Below are positions 45,565 to 54,392 of a stretch of DNA of 64,000 nt, piece after piece; position 1 is the stretch's first letter; every line of letters begins with the position of its first letter. The notes beneath the pieces are model-generated. The model made no database searches and had not been told where the DNA came from. It was given only the letters and a program-made list of their open reading frames with translations. The stretch is from Lachnospiraceae bacterium (GTDB lineage Bacteria > Bacillota > Clostridia > Lachnospirales > Lachnospiraceae). The translations under genes were made by a program, and so were the position numbers. The stretch lies in contig JAPFDH010000033.1 of NCBI GenBank assembly GCA_026169045.1, forward strand, positions 1-64,000, written 5' to 3'.

Positions 45565-46512
45565 TTATACATTTGTTGTATCAGAAGAATGGTTTAGGTC
45601 GTTGACAGTCAGATGGGATTGACGGTATTCGTTTGGGGACATACCGTATTCTTTTTTAAAAGCCCGATAGAAACTGGAGTAATCATGAAAACCATATTGT
45701 AAAAAAAGCTGACTTATGGGGATGGAACCCAAAAGAGCATCTTTGCATGCCGAAAGTCTCTTTTTGGAAATGTACTGATGGACGGAAAGACCAATATTAT
45801 CTTTGAAAAGATGGGCAATATAAAATTTACTGACAAAAAATTCACGGGCAAGCGTGGAGAGTGAAAGATCTTCATCCAGATGACCGGAAATGTAATGGCA
45901 AATATTCTGATACAATGACTGGGCATTTGTTGGGGTTAATGAATTATTTTGACTGTGAACAATTCGGTTTAAATAAAGAAGCAGACTGTTAACCTGAAGC
46001 AGTATTTCTGCTTCCTTTCCAAAGCGATTCCCTTGTATTTCTTCCAAAATGGAGAATAAGCGTGTATGAATGGTATTAAATGTCACCACATCATTGGAAA
46101 ACAAATGGTTTTTGGTGGTGCTGACATACTGCATCAAATATCCAAAGGCAGTGGAAGTTTCCATCAGTTGGCTGCAGTAATCCTGATTAATCCATAAAAC
46201 AAATCGGCGATATGGCTTTTCCGGGTCAATCATGGAAGGAGAATGGGGTACATTGGGAGGGATCAGAAGAAAATCCCCGGGGGAGACAAAGTATGTTTTG
46301 TCTTCTATGGTGATAGAAACATTTCCTTCCAGAAAAAAATAAAATTCATAGTAATCGTGGGCATGAACCGGAACCGGTTTTAAATGCAGATCACTGTAGT
46401 AGTATAATTCGAAATCTCTGGATATCATATATTGACGTGTGGAAAAAACCGCCTGAAGATTTTTTTTTGATTTGTTATGACTGGGAGATGAGTGAATCGC
46501 AGTTGTATTCAT
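45565..46512 (-). CDS. AraC-family regulator with cupin sensor
   Basis: A 315-residue regulator. The N-terminal cupin (PVPVHAHDYYEFYFFLEG with FVSPGDFLLIPPNVPHSP) is a typical sugar sensor, and the C-terminal AraC domain has LSTLAREFFVSKFYIAHLFKD and ISQLFLQYGFHDYSSFYRAFKKEYG. The start at 46512 follows GAAAGGAAAG; longer frames upstream are unsupported. It is divergent from uxuA and is the best candidate regulator of it. Confidence 0.88.
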   Translation of the reverse strand: MNTTAIHSSPSHNKSKKNLQAVFSTRQYMISRDFELYYYSDLHLKPVPVHAHDYYEFYFFLEGNVSITIEDKTYFVSPGDFLLIPPNVPHSPSMIDPEKPYRRFVLWINQDYCSQLMETSTAFGYLMQYVSTTKNHLFSNDVVTFNTIHTRLFSILEEIQGNRFGKEAEILLQVNSLLLYLNRIVHSQNNSLTPTNAQSLYQNICHYISGHLDEDLSLSTLAREFFVSKFYIAHLFKDNIGLSVHQYISKKRLSACKDALLGSIPISQLFLQYGFHDYSSFYRAFKKEYGMSPNEYRQSHLTVNDLNHSSDTTNV

Positions 46513-46769
46513 GAAATGCTTTCCTTTCTTAGAAGATACAGGTTTATTTATAGATTCTATGAACAGTATAAATGAAAATAACAAGTTTTGCAATGTTTAC
46601 AACAACCCAGACAATGGAAAATGAAATGATATTTTTTTATAATAAAGTTACAAAATGATAAAAACATATGGGAAAGCATTCGAACATTTGTTACAATGAA
46701 TGGGAAAGATAACCATGGTTTTTTGTTGAGATATAAAATATATTTAAATTAAGAAAGGAAGAATGAATT

Positions 46770-47843
46770 ATGGAAATGACACTCAGATGGTATGGAAGCA
46801 AATTTGACACAGTGACACTTCAGCAGATTCGTCAGATTCCTGGCGTAACAGGAGTAATTACAACTCTGTATGATAAAGCAGCAGGAGAAGTCTGGAAAGA
46901 AGAAGAAATTCGTGCCATGATTGCGGAAGTGGAGGCAGCTGGCCTTCGTGTGTCTGGTATTGAGAGTGTAAATATTCATGATGCCATTAAAACAGGGGCT
47001 CCGGAGAGAGAGCAGTATATTGAAAACTATATTACTACATTGGAAAATTTGGGAAAATGTGATATTCATATGGTTTGTTATAATTTTATGCCGGTATTTG
47101 ACTGGACTCGTACAGAACTGGCAAGAAAAAGAGCAGATGGTTCCACTGTTTTAGCTTATACGCAGGAAGCTGTGGATAATCTGGATCCGGAAAAGATGTT
47201 TGATTCCATTGCCGGAGATATGAATGACACAGTAATGCCAGGCTGGGAGCCGGAACGTATGGCACGTGTAAAAGAATTGTTTGCCATGTATAAGGATGTG
47301 GACGATGAAAAACTGTTTGAAAATCTGAAGTATTTCTTAGAGCGTATTATGCCTGTCTGCGACAAGTATGATATTAACATGGCGATTCACCCGGATGATC
47401 CGGCTTGGAGTGTATTTGGGCTTCCAAGAATCATTACATGCAAGAAAAATATCCTTCGTATGATGGAAATGGTGGATAATCCTCATAATGGAGTTACATT
47501 CTGTTCTGGATCTTACGGAACCAATTTGGAAAATGATCTTCCGGATATGATTCGTTCACTGAAGGGAAGAATTCATTTTGCACATGTACGTAATTTGAAA
47601 TTCAATACACCGACTGATTTTGAAGAAGCAGCTCATTTATCATCGGATGGAAGCTTTGATATGTACGAAATTATGAAAGCATTGTATGATATCGGATTCG
47701 ATGGCCCGATTCGTCCGGATCATGGTCGTATGATTTGGGGAGAAGTGGCTATGCCTGGTTATGGTCTGTATGACCGAGCATTGGGTGCAACCTATTTAAA
47801 TGGACTTTGGGAAGCAATTGTAAAGAGCAACGCAAAGAAATAA
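46770..47843 (+). CDS. uxuA: Mannonate dehydratase
   Basis: A 357-residue enzyme converting D-mannonate to 2-keto-3-deoxygluconate in hexuronate catabolism. It shows the UxuA barrel features: LRWYGSKFDTVTLQQIRQIPGVTGVITTLYDK at the N-terminus, YNFMPVFDWTRTEL (about residue 93), metal-binding NMAIHPDDPAWSVFGLPRI (about 205) and RPDHGRMIWGE near the end. AAAGGA lies upstream. uxuB follows after the MITE copy at 47853. uxaC, kdgK and kdgA are not in this window. Confidence 0.95.
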   Translation: MEMTLRWYGSKFDTVTLQQIRQIPGVTGVITTLYDKAAGEVWKEEEIRAMIAEVEAAGLRVSGIESVNIHDAIKTGAPEREQYIENYITTLENLGKCDIHMVCYNFMPVFDWTRTELARKRADGSTVLAYTQEAVDNLDPEKMFDSIAGDMNDTVMPGWEPERMARVKELFAMYKDVDDEKLFENLKYFLERIMPVCDKYDINMAIHPDDPAWSVFGLPRIITCKKNILRMMEMVDNPHNGVTFCSGSYGTNLENDLPDMIRSLKGRIHFAHVRNLKFNTPTDFEEAAHLSSDGSFDMYEIMKALYDIGFDGPIRPDHGRMIWGEVAMPGYGLYDRALGATYLNGLWEAIVKSNAKK

Positions 47844-47852
47844 TTTTGAACA

Positions 47853-48016
47853 GTAACAGTTCAGTCATAGGGCTGTAACGGTCGAAAAATTATGCTTGCA
47901 TAATTTTTCGACCGCTCAGACCTATGAGCTGAGCGCCTGTAAATGAGTAAAACAGTGGCGATAGCCACAATAAGCACGCAGTGCGGTTTTACGAATGGCG
48001 CGGGCTGAACGGTTAC
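47853..48016 (-). mobile_element. Repeat family B (MITE), copy 2
   Basis: A 164-bp copy in reverse orientation inside the uxuA-uxuB gap. The terminal inverted repeats match with one mismatch (GTAACAGTTCAG / CTGAACGGTTAC). The flanking 8-mers TTTGAACA and TTCGAACA agree at 7 of 8 positions. The internal palindrome (GGTCGAAAAATTATGC tt GCATAATTTTTCGACC) differs from copy 1 in both arms, with pairing kept. Confidence 0.88.
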
Positions 48017-48076
48017 TTCGAACAGTAAAAATCAAAGAGCGCTGGATGGAAATAAAAGAAAGGTTTGGTGAAATCT

Positions 48077-49690
48077 ATGCAGTTGAATAAAAAAGGACTG
48101 GAAAATAGAGCAGCTTGGGAAGCAGCCGGATTTTCTTTGCCTAAGTTTGACCGGGAAAAAGTGACAGAAAATACAAAAAAAGCACCATTTTGGATTCATT
48201 TTGGAGCAGGAAATATTTTCCGTGCATTTCAGGCCAATGTAGTTCAAAATCTGTTAAATGATGGTGTACTGGACAAGGGTCTGGTGGTAGCTGAAGGATA
48301 TGATTATGAAATTGTTGAAAAAATGAATCGTCCTAGTGATGATTATTCTATTCTTGTAACATTAAAAGTGGATGGAACTGTGGAAAAAACAGTAGTAGGC
48401 AGTGTAGTGGAATCCCTGATCTTAGACAGTGAAAATGAAAAAGAATACTCACGCCTGAAAGAAATTTTCGAACAGGATTCATTGCAGATGGTTTCATTTA
48501 CCATTACAGAAAAGGGATATAGTCTGGTAAATGGAAAGGGAGAAATTCTTCCGGCGGTAGCAGCCGATTATGAGGCAGGTCCACAAAAACCACAGAGCTA
48601 TATAGGAAAAGTTGCATCACTGCTGTATACCCGTTTCCTTTCCGGGGAAAAACCAATTGCCATGGTAAGTATGGATAATTGTTCGCACAATGGTGACAAA
48701 TTATATGCTGCAATTACCGCATTTGCTGATGAATGGGAAAAGAGAGGATTAACCGAAAAGGGATTTGCATTGTATGTAAAAGATAAGTCTAAGGTATCAT
48801 TCCCATGGACGATGATTGATAAGATTACTCCACGTCCGGATGCATCTGTGGAAGAAATATTGAAAAAAGATGGTGTGGAGGGACTGGATCCTGTTATTAC
48901 ATCAAAAAATACGTATGTTGCACCATTTGTTAATGCGGAAGAGGTGGAATATCTGGTTATTGAAGATGCATTTCCGAATGGCAGACCAAATCTTGAAAAG
49001 GGCGGATTAATATTTACGGAAAGAGAAACCGTAGATAAAGTAGAAAAAATGAAAGTATGTACATGTCTGAATCCGCTGCATACGGCTTTGGCTGTATATG
49101 GTTGTCTGTTGGGATATACATTGATTTCCAAGGAAATGCAGAATCCGCAGTTAAAGCGTTTGGTAGAAAGAATCGGATATGAGGAAGGCCTTCCGGTAGT
49201 GGTTAATCCTGGAATCATTGACCCTAAGGCATTTATTGATGAAGTTTTAAATGTACGTGTTCCCAATCCTTTTATGCCGGATACTCCCCAGCGTATCGCA
49301 ACAGATACTTCACAAAAGTTGGCAATTCGTTTTGGCGAAACGATTAAAGCATATCAGAAGTCTGATACATTGCAAGTCAGTGATTTGAAGATGATTCCGC
49401 TGGTATTTGCCGGATGGCTCAGATATCTGATGGGTGTGGATGATAATGGAGATCCATTCACATTAAGTCCGGATCCGCTGTTGGATACTGTTTGCCCTTA
49501 TGTAAAAGATATTAAATTGGGAGATACTGTGGATGTATTGACTAAGCTGCGCCCGGTATTATCCGATGCAACTATTTTTGGCGTGGATTTGTATGAAGCA
49601 GGTTTGGCAGAGCTGGTAGCATCTTATTTCAATGAATTGATTGCGGGACCAAAGGCTGTGGAACAGGTATTAGAAAAATATGTAAAGTAG
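48077..49690 (+). CDS. uxuB: Fructuronate reductase (D-mannonate oxidoreductase), mannitol dehydrogenase family
   Basis: A 537-residue NAD-dependent polyol/hexuronate dehydrogenase. The Rossmann start is FWIHFGAGNIFRAFQANVVQ (about residue 39-58). It carries SFPWTMIDKITPRP and TCLNPLHTALAVYG (catalytic Lys/Asn/His region) typical of the family. It reduces fructuronate to mannonate, the step before UxuA. Start 48077 is preferred because GGTGA lies 5 bases upstream, though GTG 48068 is possible. The MITE lies between the two uxu genes. Confidence 0.92.
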   Translation: MQLNKKGLENRAAWEAAGFSLPKFDREKVTENTKKAPFWIHFGAGNIFRAFQANVVQNLLNDGVLDKGLVVAEGYDYEIVEKMNRPSDDYSILVTLKVDGTVEKTVVGSVVESLILDSENEKEYSRLKEIFEQDSLQMVSFTITEKGYSLVNGKGEILPAVAADYEAGPQKPQSYIGKVASLLYTRFLSGEKPIAMVSMDNCSHNGDKLYAAITAFADEWEKRGLTEKGFALYVKDKSKVSFPWTMIDKITPRPDASVEEILKKDGVEGLDPVITSKNTYVAPFVNAEEVEYLVIEDAFPNGRPNLEKGGLIFTERETVDKVEKMKVCTCLNPLHTALAVYGCLLGYTLISKEMQNPQLKRLVERIGYEEGLPVVVNPGIIDPKAFIDEVLNVRVPNPFMPDTPQRIATDTSQKLAIRFGETIKAYQKSDTLQVSDLKMIPLVFAGWLRYLMGVDDNGDPFTLSPDPLLDTVCPYVKDIKLGDTVDVLTKLRPVLSDATIFGVDLYEAGLAELVASYFNELIAGPKAVEQVLEKYVK

Positions 49691-49693
49691 AAA

Positions 49694-49787
49694 CGATGAG
49701 AAACACGCTTTGCGAGTTTCTCACGTTCGCGGACAGTCGCCGTATGCGTATGCAAGCATCCGCACACGGCTCGTTGTCTACGCGCAA
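49694..49787 (+). repeat. Repeat family A, copy 4
   Basis: A complete ~94-bp copy beginning 3 bases after the uxuB stop, CGATGAGAAAC end first. The first 25 bases form a hairpin (GAGAAAC-aCGCtttGCGa-GTTTCTC). The central part has a second inverted repeat (GCGGA.../...TCCGC). Confidence 0.9.
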
Positions 49788-49795
49788 ATTAAAAA

Positions 49796-49826
49796 ACGGG
49801 AGTCGCTTTAGCGGCTCCCATTTTTT
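49796..49826 (+). terminator. Intrinsic terminator of uxuAB
   Basis: GGGAGTCGCT pairs with AGCGGCTCCC, then six T. Confidence 0.88.
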
Positions 49827-49850
49827 ATGATAGCAATTCGATTAAAACTT

Positions 49851-50255
49851 CTAATTAGAAGTATCGGCGTGTTGTGTTCGTTGTGCTGCTTCAATGGCAG
49901 CACGTTCTTTCTGAAGTTCTTTATAACATTCCAGAATCGTCCAATTTTGATTGGTGGGTGTCAGTATGGCTTTGTATGGAATTGGTTTTATTTTTCTTTG
50001 CCTGATTCCATTCAGTATCTCATTTAAACGGGCATTGGACAGACCGCAAAAGATCATGGCTTCCGTGGGAAGATCCTCTCCGTCATAAGGGGCAGAGGGA
50101 AGATCTTCAAGAACACCAGCCAGGACACCTAAAGGCTTCAGATACTCGCTTCGTTCCACATTTTTAATTCTTATTTTCTGAGATAAAAGAAGCATCTGCA
50201 GTTCTTTCTTTTGTTTTATATCATCAAAATGAAATAATAAGACTGTTTCACGCAT
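49851..50255 (-). CDS. DUF3783 protein
   Basis: A 134-residue small protein of the DUF3783 group, common in clostridia. It begins with a beta-rich segment (TVLLFHFDD), a mixed alpha/beta core, and ends with a charged helix (CYKELQKERAAIEAAQRTQ). AAGAAAGAG precedes the ATG. No function is known. It lies 42 bases after apt, in the same direction, and may share its transcript. Confidence 0.75.
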   Translation of the reverse strand: MRETVLLFHFDDIKQKKELQMLLLSQKIRIKNVERSEYLKPLGVLAGVLEDLPSAPYDGEDLPTEAMIFCGLSNARLNEILNGIRQRKIKPIPYKAILTPTNQNWTILECYKELQKERAAIEAAQRTQHADTSN

Positions 50256-50297
50256 GATTTCTGTACTCTCTTTCTTAGGTGATAGGATCGCAGCCGT

Positions 50298-50828
50298 TTA
50301 TTTACCTTCATAGGTAATGAGACTTTTTACATCATAGCGGGCTAATTTTTCCCGTCCTTTCAGACCGGCTAATTCCATAACAAAACAAATGCGGACAACC
50401 TCTCCACCCAGCTTTTCAACTAAGCGGCAAGCCGCTTCTACCGTACCGCCAGTGGCGAGAAGATCATCTACAATAATATACTTTCCACCTTTTTGAATGG
50501 CATCCTCATGAATTTCAATTTCAGCTTCACCATATTCAAGAGAATATTTGGTAGATATTGTTTTTCGAGGAAGTTTTCCTTTTTTTCGAATGGGAATAAA
50601 ACCTTTGTGTGCAGCATAGGCTACAGGTGTTCCGAAGATAAAACCTCTGGCTTCCAGACCGATGATTCCGTCAAATGGAATATCTTTTGTGAGATGGATT
50701 AATCCGTCTACAGACATGTTGAGACCATCGGGATCCTGAAGGATTGTGGTAATATCACGAAAAATAATTCCAGGTTCGGGAAAATCAGGGATACTGGTAA
50801 CATAATCTTTTAATTGTTCACGTTTCAT
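50298..50828 (-). CDS. apt: Adenine phosphoribosyltransferase
   Basis: A 176-residue purine-salvage enzyme making AMP from adenine and PRPP. The signature PRPP-binding loop is VDDLLATGGTVEAA (about residues 122-135). IPDFPEPGIIFRDIT at the N-terminus and GLEARGFIFGTPVAYA are further APT hallmarks. The start at 50828 lies just after GGAGG; the codon at 50843 is part of that site. Confidence 0.95.
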   Translation of the reverse strand: MKREQLKDYVTSIPDFPEPGIIFRDITTILQDPDGLNMSVDGLIHLTKDIPFDGIIGLEARGFIFGTPVAYAAHKGFIPIRKKGKLPRKTISTKYSLEYGEAEIEIHEDAIQKGGKYIIVDDLLATGGTVEAACRLVEKLGGEVVRICFVMELAGLKGREKLARYDVKSLITYEGK

Positions 50829-50862
50829 GACAATAACCTCCATTTTAAAGTGGTAACGCTTG

Positions 50863-50890
50863 ATTTTAACTTATAATAATAGGAAAGCAA
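50863..50890 (-). promoter_or_regulatory. Candidate apt promoter
   Basis: On the minus strand TTGCTT (50890-50885), a 16-bp spacer and TAAAAT (50868-50863). Confidence 0.55.
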
Positions 50891-51220
50891 ACCGGAAAGA
50901 AACGGCTGATGGTATTCCAAAGACAGTATACAATATTTTACAGGCTGGTGCAACGGATAGACTGCGAATTTAAAGGAGCGAAGGTATGGGGAATGATGAT
51001 TAATAGGATGAAAAATGATATTGGCTCTTGCAGGAAGAAAGAAAAAGAACGTATAATAGAAGCGGACCTTGGACATGAAATAGAAATGAATAATAGAAAT
51101 GAGGGATTTTATGAGATGATTTAAAAGAATTTTTGTGATTGCAATAGATTCTTTTGGTGCAAGAGGGATGGGGAAAGAGTAAATCAATTATAATGACTAA
51201 CATGAAATAAGAGGGAAGAT
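50891..51220. other. Gene-free stretch between apt and the ABC transporter
   Basis: I see no convincing gene here. Frames of 67-120 codons exist on both strands but lack family resemblance. A TATAAT at 51190-51195 near the ABC gene has no matching -35, which could indicate an activated promoter. Confidence 0.5.
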
Positions 51221-52951
51221 ATGAAGTTACTGAAGAAATTTATTGGATACTATCGACCATATCAAAAGGTATTTTATCTGGATATGATTTGTGCACTTGT
51301 GATCAGTGCCGTGGATTTGGCATTTCCGCAGATCTTGAACTATCTGAATGCCACATTATTTGTATCGGACAGGCAGCAGATATTAAACAGTCTGCTTTTA
51401 CTGGCAGTGGGATTATGTGCCATGTATGCCGTAAGAGCACTTTGTAAATATTATGTATCTGCGCAGGGGCATATCATGGGATCGCATATGGAAAGAGATA
51501 TGCGTCAGGAATTATTTGATAAGTACGAACAACTATCATTTTCTTATTATGATAATAATAATACAGGTGAAATGATGAGTAAATTAGTCAGTGATCTGTT
51601 CGAGATTGCTGAATTTGCCCATCATGGACCGGAAAATGTTTTTATTTCTCTGCTGAAAATTATTGGCTCTTTTGTGTTCCTTTGTTTTATCAATGTTCCG
51701 CTGACAATTCTGTTGGTTCTGGTTACCATGTTAATGCTCATTTTTTCTATGCTGCAAAACAAACGGATGCAGGCTACTTTTATGGATAACCGAAGGAAAA
51801 TTGCGGGAGTGAATGCCGCTTTACAGGATACTTTAGCGGGAATCCGTGTGGTAAAATCTTTTACCAATGAAGATGTGGAGAGAAAGAAATTTGCCGAAAG
51901 CAATGAAAAGTTTTTGCAGAGCAAAAAGGATAATTATAACTGCATGGGAAGATTTCAAGGGGGAAATAGTTTCTTCCAGGGAATGTTATATGTAACCATA
52001 CTAATTGGCGGTGGTTTCTTTATTGCCAACGGAACATTGGAACCGGTGGCATTGGCAACCTATGCACTGTATATTAATATTTTTATTACACCTATTGAGG
52101 TATTGGTAGAGTTTACAGAAATGCTTCAAAAGGGATATTCCGGATTTAAACGTTTTAATGAAGTAATGGAAACGCCTATCGATGTACATGATGAACCGGG
52201 ATGTGTGGATTTAAAAGATGTCAAGGGCGTCATTGATTATAAAGATGTATCTTTTAGCTATGACGGAGAAGAAAAGGTTTTGGATCATATTAATATCCAT
52301 ATTGAATCGGGAAAATCGGTGGCACTGGTGGGACCAAGCGGTGGAGGAAAAACCACCATTTGTTCCCTTCTCCCCAGATTTTATGATGTAACAGGAGGAT
52401 GCATTCAGATTGACGGTAAAGATGTCAGAGGGTTGACATTAAAATCGCTGCGGCAAGCCATAGGTATTGTACAGCAGGATGTCTATTTGTTTACCGGAAC
52501 CATCCGTGATAATATTTCCTATGGAAACAGAAATGCCAGCGAACAGGAGATTATGGAGGCAGCAAAAAAGGCAAATATTCATGAGTTTATTATGAGCCTT
52601 CCGGATGGCTATGATACATATGTGGGAGAACGGGGAACCCGTTTAAGCGGAGGACAAAAACAAAGAATATCCATTGCCCGTATTTTTCTTAAAGATCCGA
52701 AAATTTTGATTTTAGATGAGGCCACCAGTGCATTGGATAATGAAAGTGAACGTCATATTCAAAAAAGCCTGGAAGCTTTGGCAAAAAATCGTACCTGTAT
52801 TACCATAGCCCATCGTCTTTCCACCATTCGCGGAGCAGATGAAATCATTGTCATAGGAGAGAGGGGAATAGAAGAGCGGGGAACGCATGAGCAACTTCTG
52901 CAGAAAAATGCTATTTATGCAAAATATTATCGGCTACAGTTTGAAGAATGA
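51221..52951 (+). CDS. ABC transporter with fused permease and ATPase
   Basis: A 576-residue exporter half-transporter. Six transmembrane helices occupy about residues 15-300. The ATPase has Walker A VGPSGGGKTT (about 369), the signature RLSGGQKQR (about 473), Walker B ILILDEATSALD and the switch IAHR. Homodimerisation is likely, as no partner is adjacent. The substrate could be lipid, peptide or drug. GAGGGAAG precedes the ATG. Confidence 0.92.
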   Translation: MKLLKKFIGYYRPYQKVFYLDMICALVISAVDLAFPQILNYLNATLFVSDRQQILNSLLLLAVGLCAMYAVRALCKYYVSAQGHIMGSHMERDMRQELFDKYEQLSFSYYDNNNTGEMMSKLVSDLFEIAEFAHHGPENVFISLLKIIGSFVFLCFINVPLTILLVLVTMLMLIFSMLQNKRMQATFMDNRRKIAGVNAALQDTLAGIRVVKSFTNEDVERKKFAESNEKFLQSKKDNYNCMGRFQGGNSFFQGMLYVTILIGGGFFIANGTLEPVALATYALYINIFITPIEVLVEFTEMLQKGYSGFKRFNEVMETPIDVHDEPGCVDLKDVKGVIDYKDVSFSYDGEEKVLDHINIHIESGKSVALVGPSGGGKTTICSLLPRFYDVTGGCIQIDGKDVRGLTLKSLRQAIGIVQQDVYLFTGTIRDNISYGNRNASEQEIMEAAKKANIHEFIMSLPDGYDTYVGERGTRLSGGQKQRISIARIFLKDPKILILDEATSALDNESERHIQKSLEALAKNRTCITIAHRLSTIRGADEIIVIGERGIEERGTHEQLLQKNAIYAKYYRLQFEE

Positions 52952-52964
52952 AAGTTTATAAAAA

Positions 52965-53663
52965 TTATTGCTCATAAGTTGTATCTTCTTTTGTAGAACC
53001 TTCGGTAGAGAAAAGAAGATTTGGGAGAAATGAAAAAATTCTTCCAAGAAGTCTGGCAATAAAACCTACCAAAAGGGCAGCAATGATTGTTCCTTCTCGT
53101 ACACCTTGGAGCTGAGATAAGAAAAGAACAGAACATAAACCTGCGATGATTGTCATGGAAGCATCAAAAAAGATCTTGGTGCTTCCAAAATCTTTTTTCC
53201 AGGTAAAGACAATGGCTTGAACAAAGGATTCTCCTGGAAGCATGACGACATTGGCAAGGACTTCCAAATAAACTCCGATTCCGAGAATGATACATCCGAT
53301 AAAAAGTGAAAAAAGCTGCAACATATAGGATGTTGGATTCATTTGATTCAAAAGAATCATGGTAAGATCAATGAAATATCCAAAAAGAATTGATATTGGA
53401 ATTTGAAGTAAAGCTTGTTTTTTAAAATTTTTTCGTAGAATGATATATTGTAGAAAAACTAATAAAATACTAAACGCAATGGTAAATTCCCCAAGGGTAA
53501 AGGGAAACTTCAGGCTCAAAACATAGGGAATGGATGAGATTGGTGATGTTCCTAGATTGGCTTTTGTTATAAAGCTGACCCCAAGAGAATTAATAAATAA
53601 ACCCAGTAGAAAAATCAGGTAACGTTTCAGGATAGATGGTGAAAAGGATAATTTTTTATTCAT
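52965..53663 (-). CDS. YczE/YitT-type membrane protein
   Basis: A 232-residue protein with about 6 transmembrane helices. The N-terminal GLFINSLGVSFITKANLGTSPISS is characteristic of the YczE/YyaS group, members of which are often encoded beside MarR or GntR regulators. GGAGG precedes the ATG. It is downstream of the MarR gene in the same direction with a 44-base gap, so it is probably controlled by it. The transported substrate is unknown. Confidence 0.82.
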   Translation of the reverse strand: MNKKLSFSPSILKRYLIFLLGLFINSLGVSFITKANLGTSPISSIPYVLSLKFPFTLGEFTIAFSILLVFLQYIILRKNFKKQALLQIPISILFGYFIDLTMILLNQMNPTSYMLQLFSLFIGCIILGIGVYLEVLANVVMLPGESFVQAIVFTWKKDFGSTKIFFDASMTIIAGLCSVLFLSQLQGVREGTIIAALLVGFIARLLGRIFSFLPNLLFSTEGSTKEDTTYEQ

Positions 53664-53707
53664 TTAGATACCTCCAAGTAAAAAAATTATAAAACAATCG
53701 TAGGAAT

Positions 53708-54136
53708 TCATTTTTCATTGTGTGCTGTCAGATTTTCATAGACAAGTCGGAACATTTCATTGAAAGTTTCTCTTTGTTCAGCACTGAAACCGGAAAAAGC
53801 CAGTTCTTCTAAGGAAGCAAATTTTTGTGCCACCTCTTTTTGAAGACTCCATCCTTTTTCCGTTAAAAAGACATGAAGGGAACGGCGATTTCCATTTAAT
53901 GCTTTGCGTTCGATCATTCCTTTTTTTTCCATGCCGGATAGTATGGAAGTAAGAGAAGCTGCTTCAATGTGACAGGCGAGGGCAATGTCCTTCTGCGTTG
54001 AACCATTATGATCTTGAAGATAATCCAGAATTTTGGGTTGTCCAGAAGTTAGCCCCGTATGTTTGAGACTGGCAAAAAGTTGTTTTTGCAGATTGATATG
54101 ACTGGACATTAATTGATAATGAAATGATTCTTCCAT
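53708..54136 (-). CDS. MarR-family transcriptional regulator
   Basis: A 142-residue winged-helix repressor. The recognition region reads STQKDIALACHIEAASLTSILSGMEKKGMIERK, followed by the wing NGNRRSLHVFLTEKGWSL. AAGGAG precedes the ATG. It is the first gene of the marR-yczE unit and most likely autoregulates through the TTAGAAT dyads just upstream. Confidence 0.9.
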   Translation of the reverse strand: MEESFHYQLMSSHINLQKQLFASLKHTGLTSGQPKILDYLQDHNGSTQKDIALACHIEAASLTSILSGMEKKGMIERKALNGNRRSLHVFLTEKGWSLQKEVAQKFASLEELAFSGFSAEQRETFNEMFRLVYENLTAHNEK

Positions 54137-54160
54137 ATGTGGACTCCTTTTTGCTATTTT

Positions 54161-54188
54161 ATTAGAATACTAATAGTTAGAATTCTAA
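54161..54188. promoter_or_regulatory. Likely MarR operator
   Basis: Two TTAGAAT repeats (54162-54168 and 54177-54183), the second part of the perfect palindrome TTAGAATTCTAA (54177-54188), lie 25-52 bp upstream of the MarR start. Confidence 0.6.
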
Positions 54189-54202
54189 GTATAAAGAATA
54201 AG

Positions 54203-54244
54203 AAAAAAACAGCCTTTTGTCAAGTACAAAATGCTGTTTTTTTT
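54203..54244 (-). terminator. Intrinsic terminator of the RmlD-like gene
   Basis: AAACAGC and CTTTTGT pair with ACAAAAT and GCTGTTT; A and T runs flank both sides. It is separated from the gene by the MITE copy at 54254. Confidence 0.8.
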
Positions 54245-54253
54245 ACTGTATTT

Positions 54254-54382
54254 GTAACAGTTCAGCCCGCGCCATTTGTAGTTTTACTCATTTACAGGCG
54301 CTCAGCTCATAGGTATGACCGGTCAAAAAATTATGCAAGCATAATTTTTTCTCCCGTTACAGCCCTATGGCTGAACTGTTAC
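54254..54382 (+). mobile_element. Repeat family B (MITE), copy 3 (internally deleted)
   Basis: A 129-bp copy with the same 14-bp inverted ends and an exact 8-bp direct repeat CTGTATTT (54246-54253 and 54383-54390). Compared with copy 1 it lacks about 37 bp near GCCATT...CACTG. It lies between the RmlD-like gene and its terminator. Confidence 0.9.
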
Positions 54383-54392
54383 CTGTATTTTA

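Noticed and set aside
50909-51124. 71-codon frame between apt and the ABC transporter
   Set aside because: A weak ribosome-binding site but no protein-like composition or recognisable family.
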